Both the position numbers and the translations under genes were made by a program. Positions 50,441 through 62,019 of a stretch of DNA of 64,000 bases are shown one piece after another (the first letter of the stretch is position 1; the number at the start of each line of letters is the position of its first letter). Source of the stretch: Streptomyces cucumeris (GTDB lineage: Bacteria; Actinomycetota; Actinomycetes; Streptomycetales; Streptomycetaceae); assembly GCF_024295805.1 (NCBI RefSeq), contig NZ_JANCLX010000001.1, positions 186,001 through 250,000 on the forward strand, written 5' to 3'. Under the pieces are notes generated by a model, which worked only from the letters and a program-made list of their open reading frames with translations, did no database searches and was not told the DNA's origin.

Positions 50441-51715
50441 TCAGAAGGCGGACTCGCCGTCGACGACGGGCAGCAGCGCAAGGGCGACGCGCAGATCGAG
50501 GGTGTCCTCCTCGATACCGCGGCCGAGGAGCCGTTCCGCCTGGAGGACGCGGTACCGCACGGTGTTCCCGTGCACACCGAGCCGCTGACCGGTCCGGGAC
50601 CGGCTCGCGTTCTCATCGAGATACACCGCCAGGGTCTTCGCCAGGCGCCGCGTCGCTTCGTCGCGGTCGGCCAGCCTCCCCAGGACACGGTGGACGAACG
50701 TCGTGGCCAGGTCCATGTCGACACTCGCCATGGCGGCGACCACCACATCCGCGTACCAGGTGACCCGTTCGGCACCGGTCCCGATCAGCGAGGCCACGCG
50801 GCGGGCATGGACCGCCTCGTTGTACGTCCGGCGGAACCCGGTCAGCCCGGAACCCGGCTCACCGATCGCCAGCCGCACTCCGTCCGGTGCGGGCCCACCG
50901 GATCCCGGGAGCGGGGGGCGTCCGGCGGAGAAGCCGCAGGCACCACTCACCCACATCACCGCGGCACGCAGACCGGTCGGCTGGATGAGTGTGGCGTCGC
51001 CGCCGAGACCGGCCGCGACCTTCGCCAGCGCCGGCTCCAGAATGTCCAGCGCGTCCTCGTCGGCGGCGGTGTCCATCCACGCGATGACGGCCACATGACG
51101 GCGCTCCAGGCCGTAGCGCAGCCGCCGTTCGGCGCGCCGCGCGTCCTTCTCCCGGCCGGCCATGATGTCGGCGATCACCTCGGTGCGCGCCGCGGACGTG
51201 CTCCGCAACCACAACCGCTGCTCGGCCTCATAGACCCGCTCGGCCTCGGCGACCGAGGCGTCGACGTAGGTGAAGAGCCATGCGGACCCGAGCTCGACCG
51301 CCTTGAGCAGTTCTCGCTGACTGTCGGCACGCCGGGCGATGCGCGCCAGGAGCCACTCCCAGACCACCTCGTGTCCCAGGCGGTAGAAACGCGTCAACGA
51401 CGTGAAGGCCACCTGCCGCTGCACCTCGGTGCGGGCGAATGCGAGGGTGGCCGGGGGAAGCTCGACCCGCCGGGGGTCCGCGCCGCGCTCCATCAGCCGG
51501 GCGAACAGCCGGATGTTGGCCTCCGTGCTGCCGAGGTTCTCCCCCCGGCTGTCCGCGTTGTCGAACAGCTCGGGAAACTCGGCGCGGATGGTCTCCGCCG
51601 CGTGCGCGGCCAGCGCTGTGGAACCCTCGAGCAGCTCAGCGGCTACGGGGCGCAGAACACGGGACCAGGCCCGGTGCGCGGCCGGTTCCCGCGCGGGCGC
51701 CCACTCGACCTCCAC
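50441..51715 (-). CDS. PucR/CdaR-type transcription regulator
   Basis: A 424-residue regulator with an N-terminal helical domain, a CdaR GGDEF-like middle domain and the C-terminal PucR helix-turn-helix (LAVYLDENASRSRTGQRLGVHGNTVRYRVLQAERLLGR). Many PucR proteins activate catabolic genes in response to a substrate. I chose the GTG at 51715: it follows the -10 box TACATT (51727 to 51722 on this strand) by six bases, a leaderless arrangement, whereas the open frame further upstream crosses the palindromes. It is divergent from an acyl-CoA ligase gene. Confidence 0.85.
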   Translation of the reverse strand: MEVEWAPAREPAAHRAWSRVLRPVAAELLEGSTALAAHAAETIRAEFPELFDNADSRGENLGSTEANIRLFARLMERGADPRRVELPPATLAFARTEVQRQVAFTSLTRFYRLGHEVVWEWLLARIARRADSQRELLKAVELGSAWLFTYVDASVAEAERVYEAEQRLWLRSTSAARTEVIADIMAGREKDARRAERRLRYGLERRHVAVIAWMDTAADEDALDILEPALAKVAAGLGGDATLIQPTGLRAAVMWVSGACGFSAGRPPLPGSGGPAPDGVRLAIGEPGSGLTGFRRTYNEAVHARRVASLIGTGAERVTWYADVVVAAMASVDMDLATTFVHRVLGRLADRDEATRRLAKTLAVYLDENASRSRTGQRLGVHGNTVRYRVLQAERLLGRGIEEDTLDLRVALALLPVVDGESAF

Positions 51716-51781
51716 GGAGCGAATGTAGCCGGTGAACGGACGGCGCGGCCAGAGCTGTGCCGGGGTGGTCGCGGGGAGTGA

Positions 51782-51837
51782 GTTGTCGCCCGGCGACAAC
51801 GGGCGGGGCGGTTCTCGTCGCCGGGTGACGAGAACCG
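51782..51837. promoter_or_regulatory. Two strong palindromes between pucR and the CoA ligase gene
   Basis: GTTGTCGCC-C-GGCGACAAC (51782-51800) is perfect, and CGGTTCTCGTC (51809-51819) pairs perfectly with GACGAGAACCG (51827-51837). They sit in the 178-base divergent region, upstream of the pucR -10 box, and look like operators of two different dimers or a long binding platform for one. Confidence 0.65.
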
Positions 51838-51893
51838 GCCGGACGGTTCTTCGTACGGTGCGCCCCACGCAGAGACGCAGCAAGGAGAACTCG

Positions 51894-53504
51894 TTGATCA
51901 ACGGACTCACCATGGACGACTGCCCGCTCACCCTGACCGCGGTCGTCGAGCGCGCCGAAACGTTTCACCACGGTCGCTCCGTCGTCTCCCGGCGCCCGGA
52001 CGGTGACATCGTCCGCACCACGCTGGGCGCCTGCGCGCACCGGGCCCGGCGTCTCGCGACCGCGCTCGCGTCCCTGGGAGTGGAAGCGGGGGACCGGGTC
52101 GCGACGCTGCTGTGGAACCAGGCCGAACATCTGGAACTGTATTTCGCGGTGCCCACGATGGGCGCCGTGATCCATACGCTCAACCCCCGGTTGCACCCCG
52201 ATGACCTGGGTGCCATCGCCGCCGACGCGGACGACAAGGTCCTCGTCGTCGACGACTCACTGCTCGGGGTGCTGGCGGGGTTCCATGACGCGCATGCCTT
52301 CCGGCACATCATCGTCGTCGGCGGCACCGGCGACACACCGGCAGGGGCACGGGACTACGAAGAGCTGATCGCCTCCGCCGAGCCGATGCGGTGGCCGGTG
52401 CTCGATGAACGGCGCGCGGCCGCGATGTGCTACACGTCGGGCACGACCGGCCGCCCCAAAGGGGTGGTGTACTCGCACCGGGCCCTGGTGCTGCACTCCC
52501 TGGTGGCGGCACTGCCCGACCAGTTGGAGGTCTCGGCGCGCGACACGGTGCTGCCGGTCGTGCCGATGTTCCACGCGAACGCGTGGGGTCTGCCGTACGC
52601 CGCCGCCCTCACCGGCGCCGCTCTCGTGCTGCCCGGCCCCCGGCTCGATCCGGTGAGTGTGCTGGACCTCCTGGCCGGGGAGCGCGTCACCATGACCGCC
52701 GGTGTCCCCACCGTGTGGATGGGGATGCTCGCCGCCCTCGACGCCGAACCCTGGCGGTGGGACCTCGACGGGCTGGAGCGGCTCATCGTGGGCGGCGCCG
52801 CCGTGCCCCGCAGCATGCTCGAAGGCTTCGACCGGCACGGACTGCAGGTCATCCAGGCCTGGGGCATGACGGAGACCGCTCCCATCGGCAGTGTCTGCCG
52901 TCTGCCCGAAGAGCTCGACGAGGCCACGCCCGACGAGAGGTACGAGTTCCGCGGGCGGCAGGGCATCGCCGCCCCGTTCGTCGACATCCGGGCCAGAGGC
53001 GACGACGGCCGGCTGATCGCCTGGGATGACCGGGCCATGGGCGAGCTGGAGGTCCGCGGTCCCTGGGTCGCGGCGTCGTATCACCGCCGTGGCTCGGATG
53101 AGGCGAGCTTCACCGCCGACGGCTGGTTCCGTACCGGCGACATCGTCCGTATCGACCCCCGCGGCTGCATCCGCATCTGCGACCGCGCCAAGGATCTCGT
53201 CAAGTCCGGCGGTGAATGGATTTCCTCGGTGGACCTGGAGAACCACCTCATGGCCCACCCCGCCGTGGCCCAGGCCGCGGTCATCGCCGTCCCCGACGAC
53301 CGCTGGGGCGAGCGCCCGCTCGCTGCCATCGCGCTCCACGAGGGCACGACCGCATCACCCGACGAGCTGCGCGAACACCTGACCCAGGAGTTCGCGAAAT
53401 GGCAGCTGCCCGACCGGTTCGAGTTCATGGCCACGATCCCGACGACCGCGACCGGCAAGTTCCAGAAGACCGCGCTGCGCGAGCGATTCACGCGCGGTGT
53501 CTGA
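51894..53504 (+). CDS. Acyl-CoA/AMP-forming ligase with TTG start
   Basis: A 536-residue ANL-superfamily ligase: CYTSGTTGRPKGVVYSHR, MFHANAWGLPYA, QAWGMTETAPIGSV, GWFRTGDIVRIDPRG and the C-terminal Lys in TATGKFQKTALR. It resembles medium/long-chain fatty acyl- or alicyclic acyl-CoA ligases. The TTG at 51894 has AAGGAG six bases upstream, while the ATG at 51912 is too far from it. Divergent from pucR and followed by an NTF2-like gene after 27 bases. Confidence 0.87.
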   Translation: MINGLTMDDCPLTLTAVVERAETFHHGRSVVSRRPDGDIVRTTLGACAHRARRLATALASLGVEAGDRVATLLWNQAEHLELYFAVPTMGAVIHTLNPRLHPDDLGAIAADADDKVLVVDDSLLGVLAGFHDAHAFRHIIVVGGTGDTPAGARDYEELIASAEPMRWPVLDERRAAAMCYTSGTTGRPKGVVYSHRALVLHSLVAALPDQLEVSARDTVLPVVPMFHANAWGLPYAAALTGAALVLPGPRLDPVSVLDLLAGERVTMTAGVPTVWMGMLAALDAEPWRWDLDGLERLIVGGAAVPRSMLEGFDRHGLQVIQAWGMTETAPIGSVCRLPEELDEATPDERYEFRGRQGIAAPFVDIRARGDDGRLIAWDDRAMGELEVRGPWVAASYHRRGSDEASFTADGWFRTGDIVRIDPRGCIRICDRAKDLVKSGGEWISSVDLENHLMAHPAVAQAAVIAVPDDRWGERPLAAIALHEGTTASPDELREHLTQEFAKWQLPDRFEFMATIPTTATGKFQKTALRERFTRGV

Positions 53505-53531
53505 TCCGTCATACCCAGGAAGGAATGCACC

Positions 53532-54134
53532 ATGGCCAGGTTCGACATCACCATGACCAATGCCGCCGTCGAGCGGCTGATAGAGACCACCGACAACCCC
53601 CGCCATCTCTACCTCCTGCACGCCTACAACCGGCACCGCTACCTGGAGATGGCGGGGCGCTGGGAGGAGATCTTCGCGCCCGAGATGACCGTGGAACACC
53701 CCGTCTACCACTTCAACGTCTTCGGTATCAGCACAACCCTCGAGGGCGCCGACGCGGTGAAGAACGTCTACAGCGAGTGGGCGCGGACCGGGCAGTCGAT
53801 CTTCTACGCTGAGAACGAGAAGCTGGCCGTCGGTGACAACGTCATCTGCTCCACCGCGGTGCTCTACCAGCAGACACCCGGGGCCGTGCTCGCAGCCGGC
53901 GGTGCGCCGGTCGACCCCGATGCCACCTACCTGGTCAAGAACCTCGAGCACATGATCTGGCCGTACGACGACGAAGGGCGGCTGCTCGGTGAGGATGTGT
54001 GGGAGGTCGACGAATCCACGCGCGAGATCATCCCGCTGGATCCCTCCGAGGTGCTGACGTCCAGTCAGTCGGCCGCGCTTCTGGCACCGCTGATCAAGCC
54101 CCTCCCCGCCCGGCGGACGGCTCTCACATCCTGA
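53532..54134 (+). CDS. NTF2/SnoaL-like protein
   Basis: A 200-residue protein whose residues about 25-150 have the NTF2-like pattern (YLLHAYNRHRYLEMAGRWEEIFAPEMTVEHPVYHFN). Such folds serve as hydratases, isomerases or binding proteins; polyketide cyclases and steroid isomerases belong here. I cannot name the substrate. GGAAGGA precedes the ATG. Together with the ligase and the exported DUF1254 protein it probably forms a PucR-controlled catabolic set. Confidence 0.75.
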   Translation: MARFDITMTNAAVERLIETTDNPRHLYLLHAYNRHRYLEMAGRWEEIFAPEMTVEHPVYHFNVFGISTTLEGADAVKNVYSEWARTGQSIFYAENEKLAVGDNVICSTAVLYQQTPGAVLAAGGAPVDPDATYLVKNLEHMIWPYDDEGRLLGEDVWEVDESTREIIPLDPSEVLTSSQSAALLAPLIKPLPARRTALTS

Positions 54135-54186
54135 CCGAGTTCGAGACAGGTGGAGAGGTCATGCGGGGTGTGGCGGCATCCGCCGG

Positions 54187-55716
54187 TCAGATGTCGCGGA
54201 AGGTCTCGATCTGGGAGCCGATCGAGTTCAGCCGCTCCGCCAGATCCTCGTAACCGCGGTTGATGACATAGACGTTGCGCAGCACCGAGGTGCCGGGCGC
54301 CGCCATCATCGCCAGCAGCACCACCACCGCGGGCCGCAGCGCGGGCGGGCACATCATCTCGGCGGCGCGCCAGCGGGTCGGGCCCTCGACCAGGACCCGG
54401 TGCGGGTCGAGCAGTTTGACGTGCGCGCCCAGCCGGTTGAGCTCGGTCAGATAGATGGCGCGGTTGTCGTAGACCCAGTCATGGATGAGCGTCGAGCCCT
54501 GGGCGGCGGCCGCGATGGCGGCGAAGAAGGGCACGTTGTCGATGTTGACGCCGGGGAACGGCATCGGGTGGATCTTGTCGATCGGGGCCTGGAGCTTGGA
54601 CGGGCGGACCGTCAGATCGACCAGCCGGGTGCGGCCGTTGTCCGCCGGGTACTCCCGGGAGCGCTCATGGTCGAGCCCCATCTCCTCCAGGATGGCCAGC
54701 TCGATCTCCAGGAACTCCACCGGAACCCGCCGGATCGTCAGCTCCGACTCCGTCACCACGGCGGCGGCCAGCAGGCTCATCGCCTCCACCGGATCCTCGG
54801 AGGGCGCGTAGTCCACATCCCGGTCGATGTCGGTGACCCCGTGCACGGTGAGGGTGGTGGTGCCCACGCCCTCGACCTTCACCCCCAACTCCTCCAGGAA
54901 GAAGCACAGGTCCTGGACCATGTAGTTGGAGGAGGCGTTGCGGATCACCGTGACCCCGTCGTGCCGGGCGGCGGCCAGCAGCGCGTTCTCGGTCACGGTG
55001 TCACCGCGTTCGGTCAGCACGATGGCGCGGCCGGGGGTGACCGAGCGGTCCACCTGGGCGTGGTACATCCCGTCGGTGGCGGTCACTTCGAGGCCGAAGG
55101 GGCGCAGTGCGGTCATATGGGGCTGCACGGTGCGGGTGCCGAGGTCGCAGCCGCCCGCGTAGGGGATCCGGAACCGGTCCAGCCGGTGCAGCAGCGGACC
55201 GAGGAACATGATGACGCTGCGTGTCCGGCGGGCGGCCTCGGTGTCCATGGTGGCGAGGTCGAGTTCGGCGGGCGGCACGATCTCCAGATCGGCCCCGTCG
55301 TTGATCCAGCGGGTGCGGACGCCGATGCTGCCGAGCACTTCGAGGATGCGGTAGACCTCCTCGATCCGGGCGACTCTGCGCAGCGTCGTACGGCCGGAGT
55401 TGAGGAGCGAGGCGCACAACAGCGCCACACAGGCGTTCTTGCTCGTCTTCACGTCGATGGCGCCGGAGAGTTGGCGGCCGCCCACCACCCGCAGATGCAT
55501 CGGACCGGCGTAGCCCAGGGAGACGATCTCGCTGTCCAGGGCCTCCCCGATCCTGGCGATCATCTCAAGACTGATGTTCTGATTCCCCCGCTCGATGCGG
55601 TTGACCGCGCTCTGGCTGGTGCCGAGCGCTTCGGCGAGCTGTGACTGGGTCCAGCCGCGGTGCTGTCGGGCGTCACGGATGAGCTTGCCGATACGTGAGA
55701 GGTAGTCGTCAGTCAT
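54187..55716 (-). CDS. XRE-MurA fusion: HTH domain plus enolpyruvyltransferase
   Basis: A 509-residue protein. Residues 1-70 are an XRE helix-turn-helix (LIRDARQHRGWTQSQLAEALGTSQSAVNRIERGNQ). Residues about 73-509 are a MurA-like UDP-GlcNAc enolpyruvyltransferase with SKNACVALL (Lys-Asn pair) and the catalytic Cys in PYAGGCDLGTRTV. The usual FPTD segment with the catalytic Asp reads PFPGVNIDN, so activity may differ from housekeeping MurA. The ATG lies seven bases after -10 box TAGCCT. It may be a regulator that kept a ligand-binding MurA fold, or an enzyme with autoregulation. Confidence 0.88.
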   Translation of the reverse strand: MTDDYLSRIGKLIRDARQHRGWTQSQLAEALGTSQSAVNRIERGNQNISLEMIARIGEALDSEIVSLGYAGPMHLRVVGGRQLSGAIDVKTSKNACVALLCASLLNSGRTTLRRVARIEEVYRILEVLGSIGVRTRWINDGADLEIVPPAELDLATMDTEAARRTRSVIMFLGPLLHRLDRFRIPYAGGCDLGTRTVQPHMTALRPFGLEVTATDGMYHAQVDRSVTPGRAIVLTERGDTVTENALLAAARHDGVTVIRNASSNYMVQDLCFFLEELGVKVEGVGTTTLTVHGVTDIDRDVDYAPSEDPVEAMSLLAAAVVTESELTIRRVPVEFLEIELAILEEMGLDHERSREYPADNGRTRLVDLTVRPSKLQAPIDKIHPMPFPGVNIDNVPFFAAIAAAAQGSTLIHDWVYDNRAIYLTELNRLGAHVKLLDPHRVLVEGPTRWRAAEMMCPPALRPAVVVLLAMMAAPGTSVLRNVYVINRGYEDLAERLNSIGSQIETFRDI

Positions 55717-55723
55717 AACTCCG

Positions 55724-55744
55724 AGGCTATCTCAGATATGAGAT
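55724..55744 (-). promoter_or_regulatory. Palindromic operator overlapping the XRE-MurA -10 box
   Basis: ATCTCA-gata-TGAGAT (55729-55744) is a perfect inverted repeat whose edge overlaps the -10 box TAGCCT (55729 to 55724 on the minus strand). The start codon follows after seven bases. The position suggests that the XRE domain represses its own leaderless transcript. Confidence 0.65.
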
Positions 55745-55793
55745 GCGCATGGTGATGGAGGGATGGGCGTGGCGCGGTCTGTCCAGCCGGAAG

Positions 55794-55816
55794 TTGTTCT
55801 ACTACTATGCGAACAA
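55794..55816 (+). promoter_or_regulatory. Promoter/operator of the DUF1648-GntR operon
   Basis: TTGTTC (55794-55799) and GAACAA (55811-55816) form an inverted repeat around -10 box TACTAT (55803-55808). A GntR regulator of the YtrA type is encoded at the end of the operon, so this is its likely operator. A weak -35 CTGTCC lies 18 bases upstream. Confidence 0.6.
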
Positions 55817-55826
55817 GGGGGTTGCC

Positions 55827-56807
55827 ATGAACTGTTCCGTCCGTCGCGCGATCGTCGTCGCCGCGCCGTTCCCGCTGGCCTGGGCCGGTGTGGTGGGAGT
55901 CTTCACCGCACTGGGCGACCGCTTGCCGGACCGGCTCGCCACCCACTTCGGCACCTCCGGCCAGGCCGACGGATTCACCGGTCCGGGTGCCTTCCTCTCG
56001 GTGGTGGCGGCCCTCTTCCTCATCCCCGGAGCGGTCGCCGCGGGGCTCGCCGCCGGGTCGCGCACCCCGCTCGGGGAGCGACGGGCGATGGTCGCTGTCG
56101 GTTACGGAACCCCCGCCCAGCTCGGCTGTGTCCTCGCCCTGCTGCTCCTCGCCAACGCCGAGGCCGGGACGGCGGGTCCGGAGGGGGTGGAGTTCCCGCT
56201 GTGGCGGCTGGCGGCGTCCTGCGCCGTCGCGGTGGCCGTCGGCTGGCTGGGCTGGCTCCTCGCCGGGCTGGACACCGCACGACCGGCCGGAAGCGCCGAT
56301 CCGGAGAGCGGGCCGCGTCTTCCGCTCGCCCAGGGCGAGTTGGCCAGCTGGACCCGCGCCGTGGGATCGCCGGTACTGCTCGGCACGGGCGGGGTCACCG
56401 CCGTGCTCGGCGGGGCGCTGGCCTTCGCCGCGGGCCCGGCGGCCGGGCTGCCGCTGGCCGCCATCGGCTCGGCCGTCGCGCTGTTCTCCGGCTGCCGGGT
56501 GACCGTCGACCGCCGGGGTCTGACCGTCACCGCCCGGTTCGCCCCGCGTCCCCGGCTGCGGGTGCCGCTGGAGCGGATCGAGGGCGCCCTCAGCCGGGAG
56601 GTCCGCGCCGCGGAACTGGGCGGCTGGGGCTACCGGTCGGCGGCGGGGCGCAGCGGTCTGGTGCTCCGCTCGGGCGAGGCGCTGAGCCTGCGGCTGGCCA
56701 CCGGCCGGGAGTTCGTGGTGACCGTGGACGACGCGGCCACGGCGGCCGCCCTGCTCAACACCCTCGCCGAACGCGGCCGTACGACCGCTAGGGGAGGGCG
56801 GGACTGA
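55827..56807 (+). CDS. DUF1648 membrane protein
   Basis: A 326-residue membrane protein with a DUF1648 N-terminal region (PDRLATHFGTSGQADGFTGPGAF) and about six helices, then a cytoplasmic PH-like tail (CRVTVDRRGLTVTARFAPRPRLRVPLERI). DUF1648 proteins include SdpI-like immunity proteins. The ATG at 55827 has AAGGGG six bases upstream; an earlier start at 55743 would include the promoter. A GntR gene begins one base after the stop. Confidence 0.85.
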   Translation: MNCSVRRAIVVAAPFPLAWAGVVGVFTALGDRLPDRLATHFGTSGQADGFTGPGAFLSVVAALFLIPGAVAAGLAAGSRTPLGERRAMVAVGYGTPAQLGCVLALLLLANAEAGTAGPEGVEFPLWRLAASCAVAVAVGWLGWLLAGLDTARPAGSADPESGPRLPLAQGELASWTRAVGSPVLLGTGGVTAVLGGALAFAAGPAAGLPLAAIGSAVALFSGCRVTVDRRGLTVTARFAPRPRLRVPLERIEGALSREVRAAELGGWGYRSAAGRSGLVLRSGEALSLRLATGREFVVTVDDAATAAALLNTLAERGRTTARGGRD

Positions 56808-56808
56808 G

Positions 56809-57168
56809 ATGCTCTTCCGTGTCGACCCCGGCTCTCCCGTCCCGCTGGGCGACCAGATCGCCGCCTCGGTGCGCGGCGCCCTCGCCGACGGCTCGGTGGG
56901 CCCGGGCGAGCGGCTGCCCGCCGCCCGCGCCCTCGCCGACTCCCTCGGCGTCAACGTGCACACGGTGCTCCGGGGCTATCAGCGCCTCCGTGACGAGGGC
57001 CTGATCGAACTGCGCCGCGGCCGCGGGGCGGTGGTCAGCGCGGACCACTCACCCGCCCGCGCCCGCCTCCTGGACGGCGTCCAGGGCCTGGTAGTGGAGG
57101 CCCGTTCGCTGGGCCTCTCCGACGAGGAGGTCCTGTCGCTGGTCAGAGTCCGCCTCGCAAGCGGCTGA
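56809..57168 (+). CDS. GntR-family regulator, YtrA type
   Basis: A 119-residue regulator with one winged helix (LGDQIAASVRGALADGSVGPGERLPAARALADSLGVNVHTVLRGYQRLRDEG) and a short helical dimerisation tail, the layout of YtrA-subfamily proteins that control membrane-protein operons in cell-envelope stress. It follows the DUF1648 gene by one base and probably represses the shared promoter at 55794-55816. Confidence 0.9.
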   Translation: MLFRVDPGSPVPLGDQIAASVRGALADGSVGPGERLPAARALADSLGVNVHTVLRGYQRLRDEGLIELRRGRGAVVSADHSPARARLLDGVQGLVVEARSLGLSDEEVLSLVRVRLASG

Positions 57169-57172
57169 ACGA

Positions 57173-57187
57173 GCGCCCTCGGGGCGC
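57173..57187. terminator. Short hairpin between the GntR and Uma2 genes
   Basis: GCGCCC-tcg-GGGCGC, four bases after the GntR stop and 15 bases before the convergent Uma2 stop. Six pairs only, so a modest terminator candidate. Confidence 0.4.
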
Positions 57188-57202
57188 GACCCTCCAGGGA
57201 GG

Positions 57203-57769
57203 TCAGAACTCCGAGGTGTCCAGCTCCAGATCGAACGGTTCCGGGAGCGCGAGGGGGGTGCCGAAGGGGAGGGGGCCGTCCGTCCTGGTGTAGCCGAGGT
57301 TCCCGGGCGCCGAGTACAGCGTGCAGGCGCGCTGCTGCCGGTCGACCAGGAGATACAGCGGCGCGCCGTACTCGGCGTAGCGGCGGCGCTTGACGATCCG
57401 GTCTATGTCCTCGTTGGAGTCGGAGGAGTTCTCGACGACCAGCAGGGTCTGATCAGGGGTCAGTGCTTCAGCGTCTGCCAGGCCTTCGGGTACGACCGCT
57501 ACGTCAGACACGTACCAGTTGCTTGTGCCTGGCAGGTCCAGATTGCCCGATCCTGTGACGCAGCCCAGCTTGCTCACGATCGAGGCGATCTGGTTTCGGA
57601 TCTTGTCTGCCGCCTTCTCGTGGCCCCAGCTCGGTGACAACGGTGTGATGACCCCCTCGACGATCTGCACCCGGTCGTCCCCCTGGATGTGCTGGATCGC
57701 GTACTTCAGCGCGGTTTCGGGGTCGTCGGCCGCATACGAGGCGGCACCCTCATGAGGTTGTGCACTCAT
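57203..57769 (-). CDS. Uma2-family (DUF820) restriction-endonuclease-like protein
   Basis: A 188-residue PD-(D/E)XK-fold protein with YVSDVAVVPEGL, then VVENSSDSNEDIDRIVKRRRYAEYGAPLYLLVD, which carries the Glu and Lys of the presumed nuclease site. Uma2 proteins are abundant in streptomycetes, often in many copies, with no established role. Its DNA is visibly less G/C-rich than its neighbours (for example around 57470-57620), which suggests separate ancestry. Confidence 0.85.
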   Translation of the reverse strand: MSAQPHEGAASYAADDPETALKYAIQHIQGDDRVQIVEGVITPLSPSWGHEKAADKIRNQIASIVSKLGCVTGSGNLDLPGTSNWYVSDVAVVPEGLADAEALTPDQTLLVVENSSDSNEDIDRIVKRRRYAEYGAPLYLLVDRQQRACTLYSAPGNLGYTRTDGPLPFGTPLALPEPFDLELDTSEF

Positions 57770-57859
57770 CGGTCCTCCATGAGACGTCGGGGCTGCGGCA
57801 TGACGACTCTGCCAGGTCTATCGCAATCCTCCTCGGCGGAGGGCGGTTCGGCCCGTTCC

Positions 57860-58759
57860 TCACCCATACCGGTGAGGGTCCCCCGTCACCAGTGCCGCCA
57901 GCGAGCGGGCCGGGCCGTCGACCGCCGGGCCGTGGAGGAGTTCGGTGCGGTGGGTCAGGCGCGGGGCGATCAGCGGGACCGTGGCCGTGCCGGGTACGCC
58001 CTCGGCGGCGGTGTGCGGCAGCAGGGCCAGGCCGTGGCCCGCAGCGACCAGTGCCAGCAGCCCGCGCACCTCCGTGCCCTGGTAGGTCAGTGCGGCGCGG
58101 AAGCCGCCGGTGCGGGCCAAGGCGCGCAGCCGGACGAGCGGCATCGCGGTGTCCGGGGCGTCCAGCCAGCGGCTGTCGGCGAGGTCGGTCAGGCGCAGAC
58201 CGAGCCGCCGGGCCAGCGGATGGCCGGCCGGCAGCGCCACGACGAGCGGGCCCTCGGCGACCCCGGCCGCGGTGAGCGCTCCGGCGGCGGGTGGCGGCAG
58301 CGGGTCGGCGGGGGCGGCCGGGCCGTCGACCAGGCCCAGGTCCAGCGCCCCGCGCGCCAGCGCGGCCGGGACCTCCTGGCGGCCCAGGATCCGCACCGTG
58401 ATCCGTACGCCGGGGTGGGTCCCGCGCAGCTCCTCCAGCGCCGCCGCGATCCGCGGGGTGAGGGCCAGGGGTGAGGCGCCGAGCGTCAGCCGGGCGGTTC
58501 CGGACCCGGCCAGCCGCTCCACCTCCGCGCGGGCCGCGTCCAGCCGCATCAGCAGCGGACCGGCGTGCTCCAGCAGCCGCGCCCCCGCGGGGGTGAGCGT
58601 CACCGGCTGCCGGGTGAGCAGCGGGGCGCACAGATCAGCCTCCAGCGTCGCGATGTGCCGGGACACCGCCGACGGGGTGGACCCCAGCTCATGGGCGGCC
58701 TCGGCGAAGGAGCCGCAGCGGGCCACGGAGACGAAGGTGCGGAGCAGGTGCGGATCCAT
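57860..58759 (-). CDS. LysR-family regulator
   Basis: A 299-residue LysR protein: HTH LLRTFVSVARCGSFAEAAHELGSTPSAVSRHIATLE, then a periplasmic-binding-protein-like effector domain (about 90-295). I chose the ATG at 58759 giving MDPHLLRTF; GATACT lies seven bases before it on this strand, as at hen1, suggesting a leaderless transcript. The usual divergent target is absent: the upstream neighbour is acnA, 530 bases away. Target unknown. Confidence 0.87.
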   Translation of the reverse strand: MDPHLLRTFVSVARCGSFAEAAHELGSTPSAVSRHIATLEADLCAPLLTRQPVTLTPAGARLLEHAGPLLMRLDAARAEVERLAGSGTARLTLGASPLALTPRIAAALEELRGTHPGVRITVRILGRQEVPAALARGALDLGLVDGPAAPADPLPPPAAGALTAAGVAEGPLVVALPAGHPLARRLGLRLTDLADSRWLDAPDTAMPLVRLRALARTGGFRAALTYQGTEVRGLLALVAAGHGLALLPHTAAEGVPGTATVPLIAPRLTHRTELLHGPAVDGPARSLAALVTGDPHRYG

Positions 58760-62005
<3,246 letters not shown>

Positions 62006-62019
62006 GGCCGATCCGCGCG

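Noticed and set aside
54187-55716. A sequencing fusion of two separate genes, an XRE regulator and murA
   Set aside because: The frame is continuous with no internal start signal at the junction, and I recall the same domain pairing in other streptomycetes.
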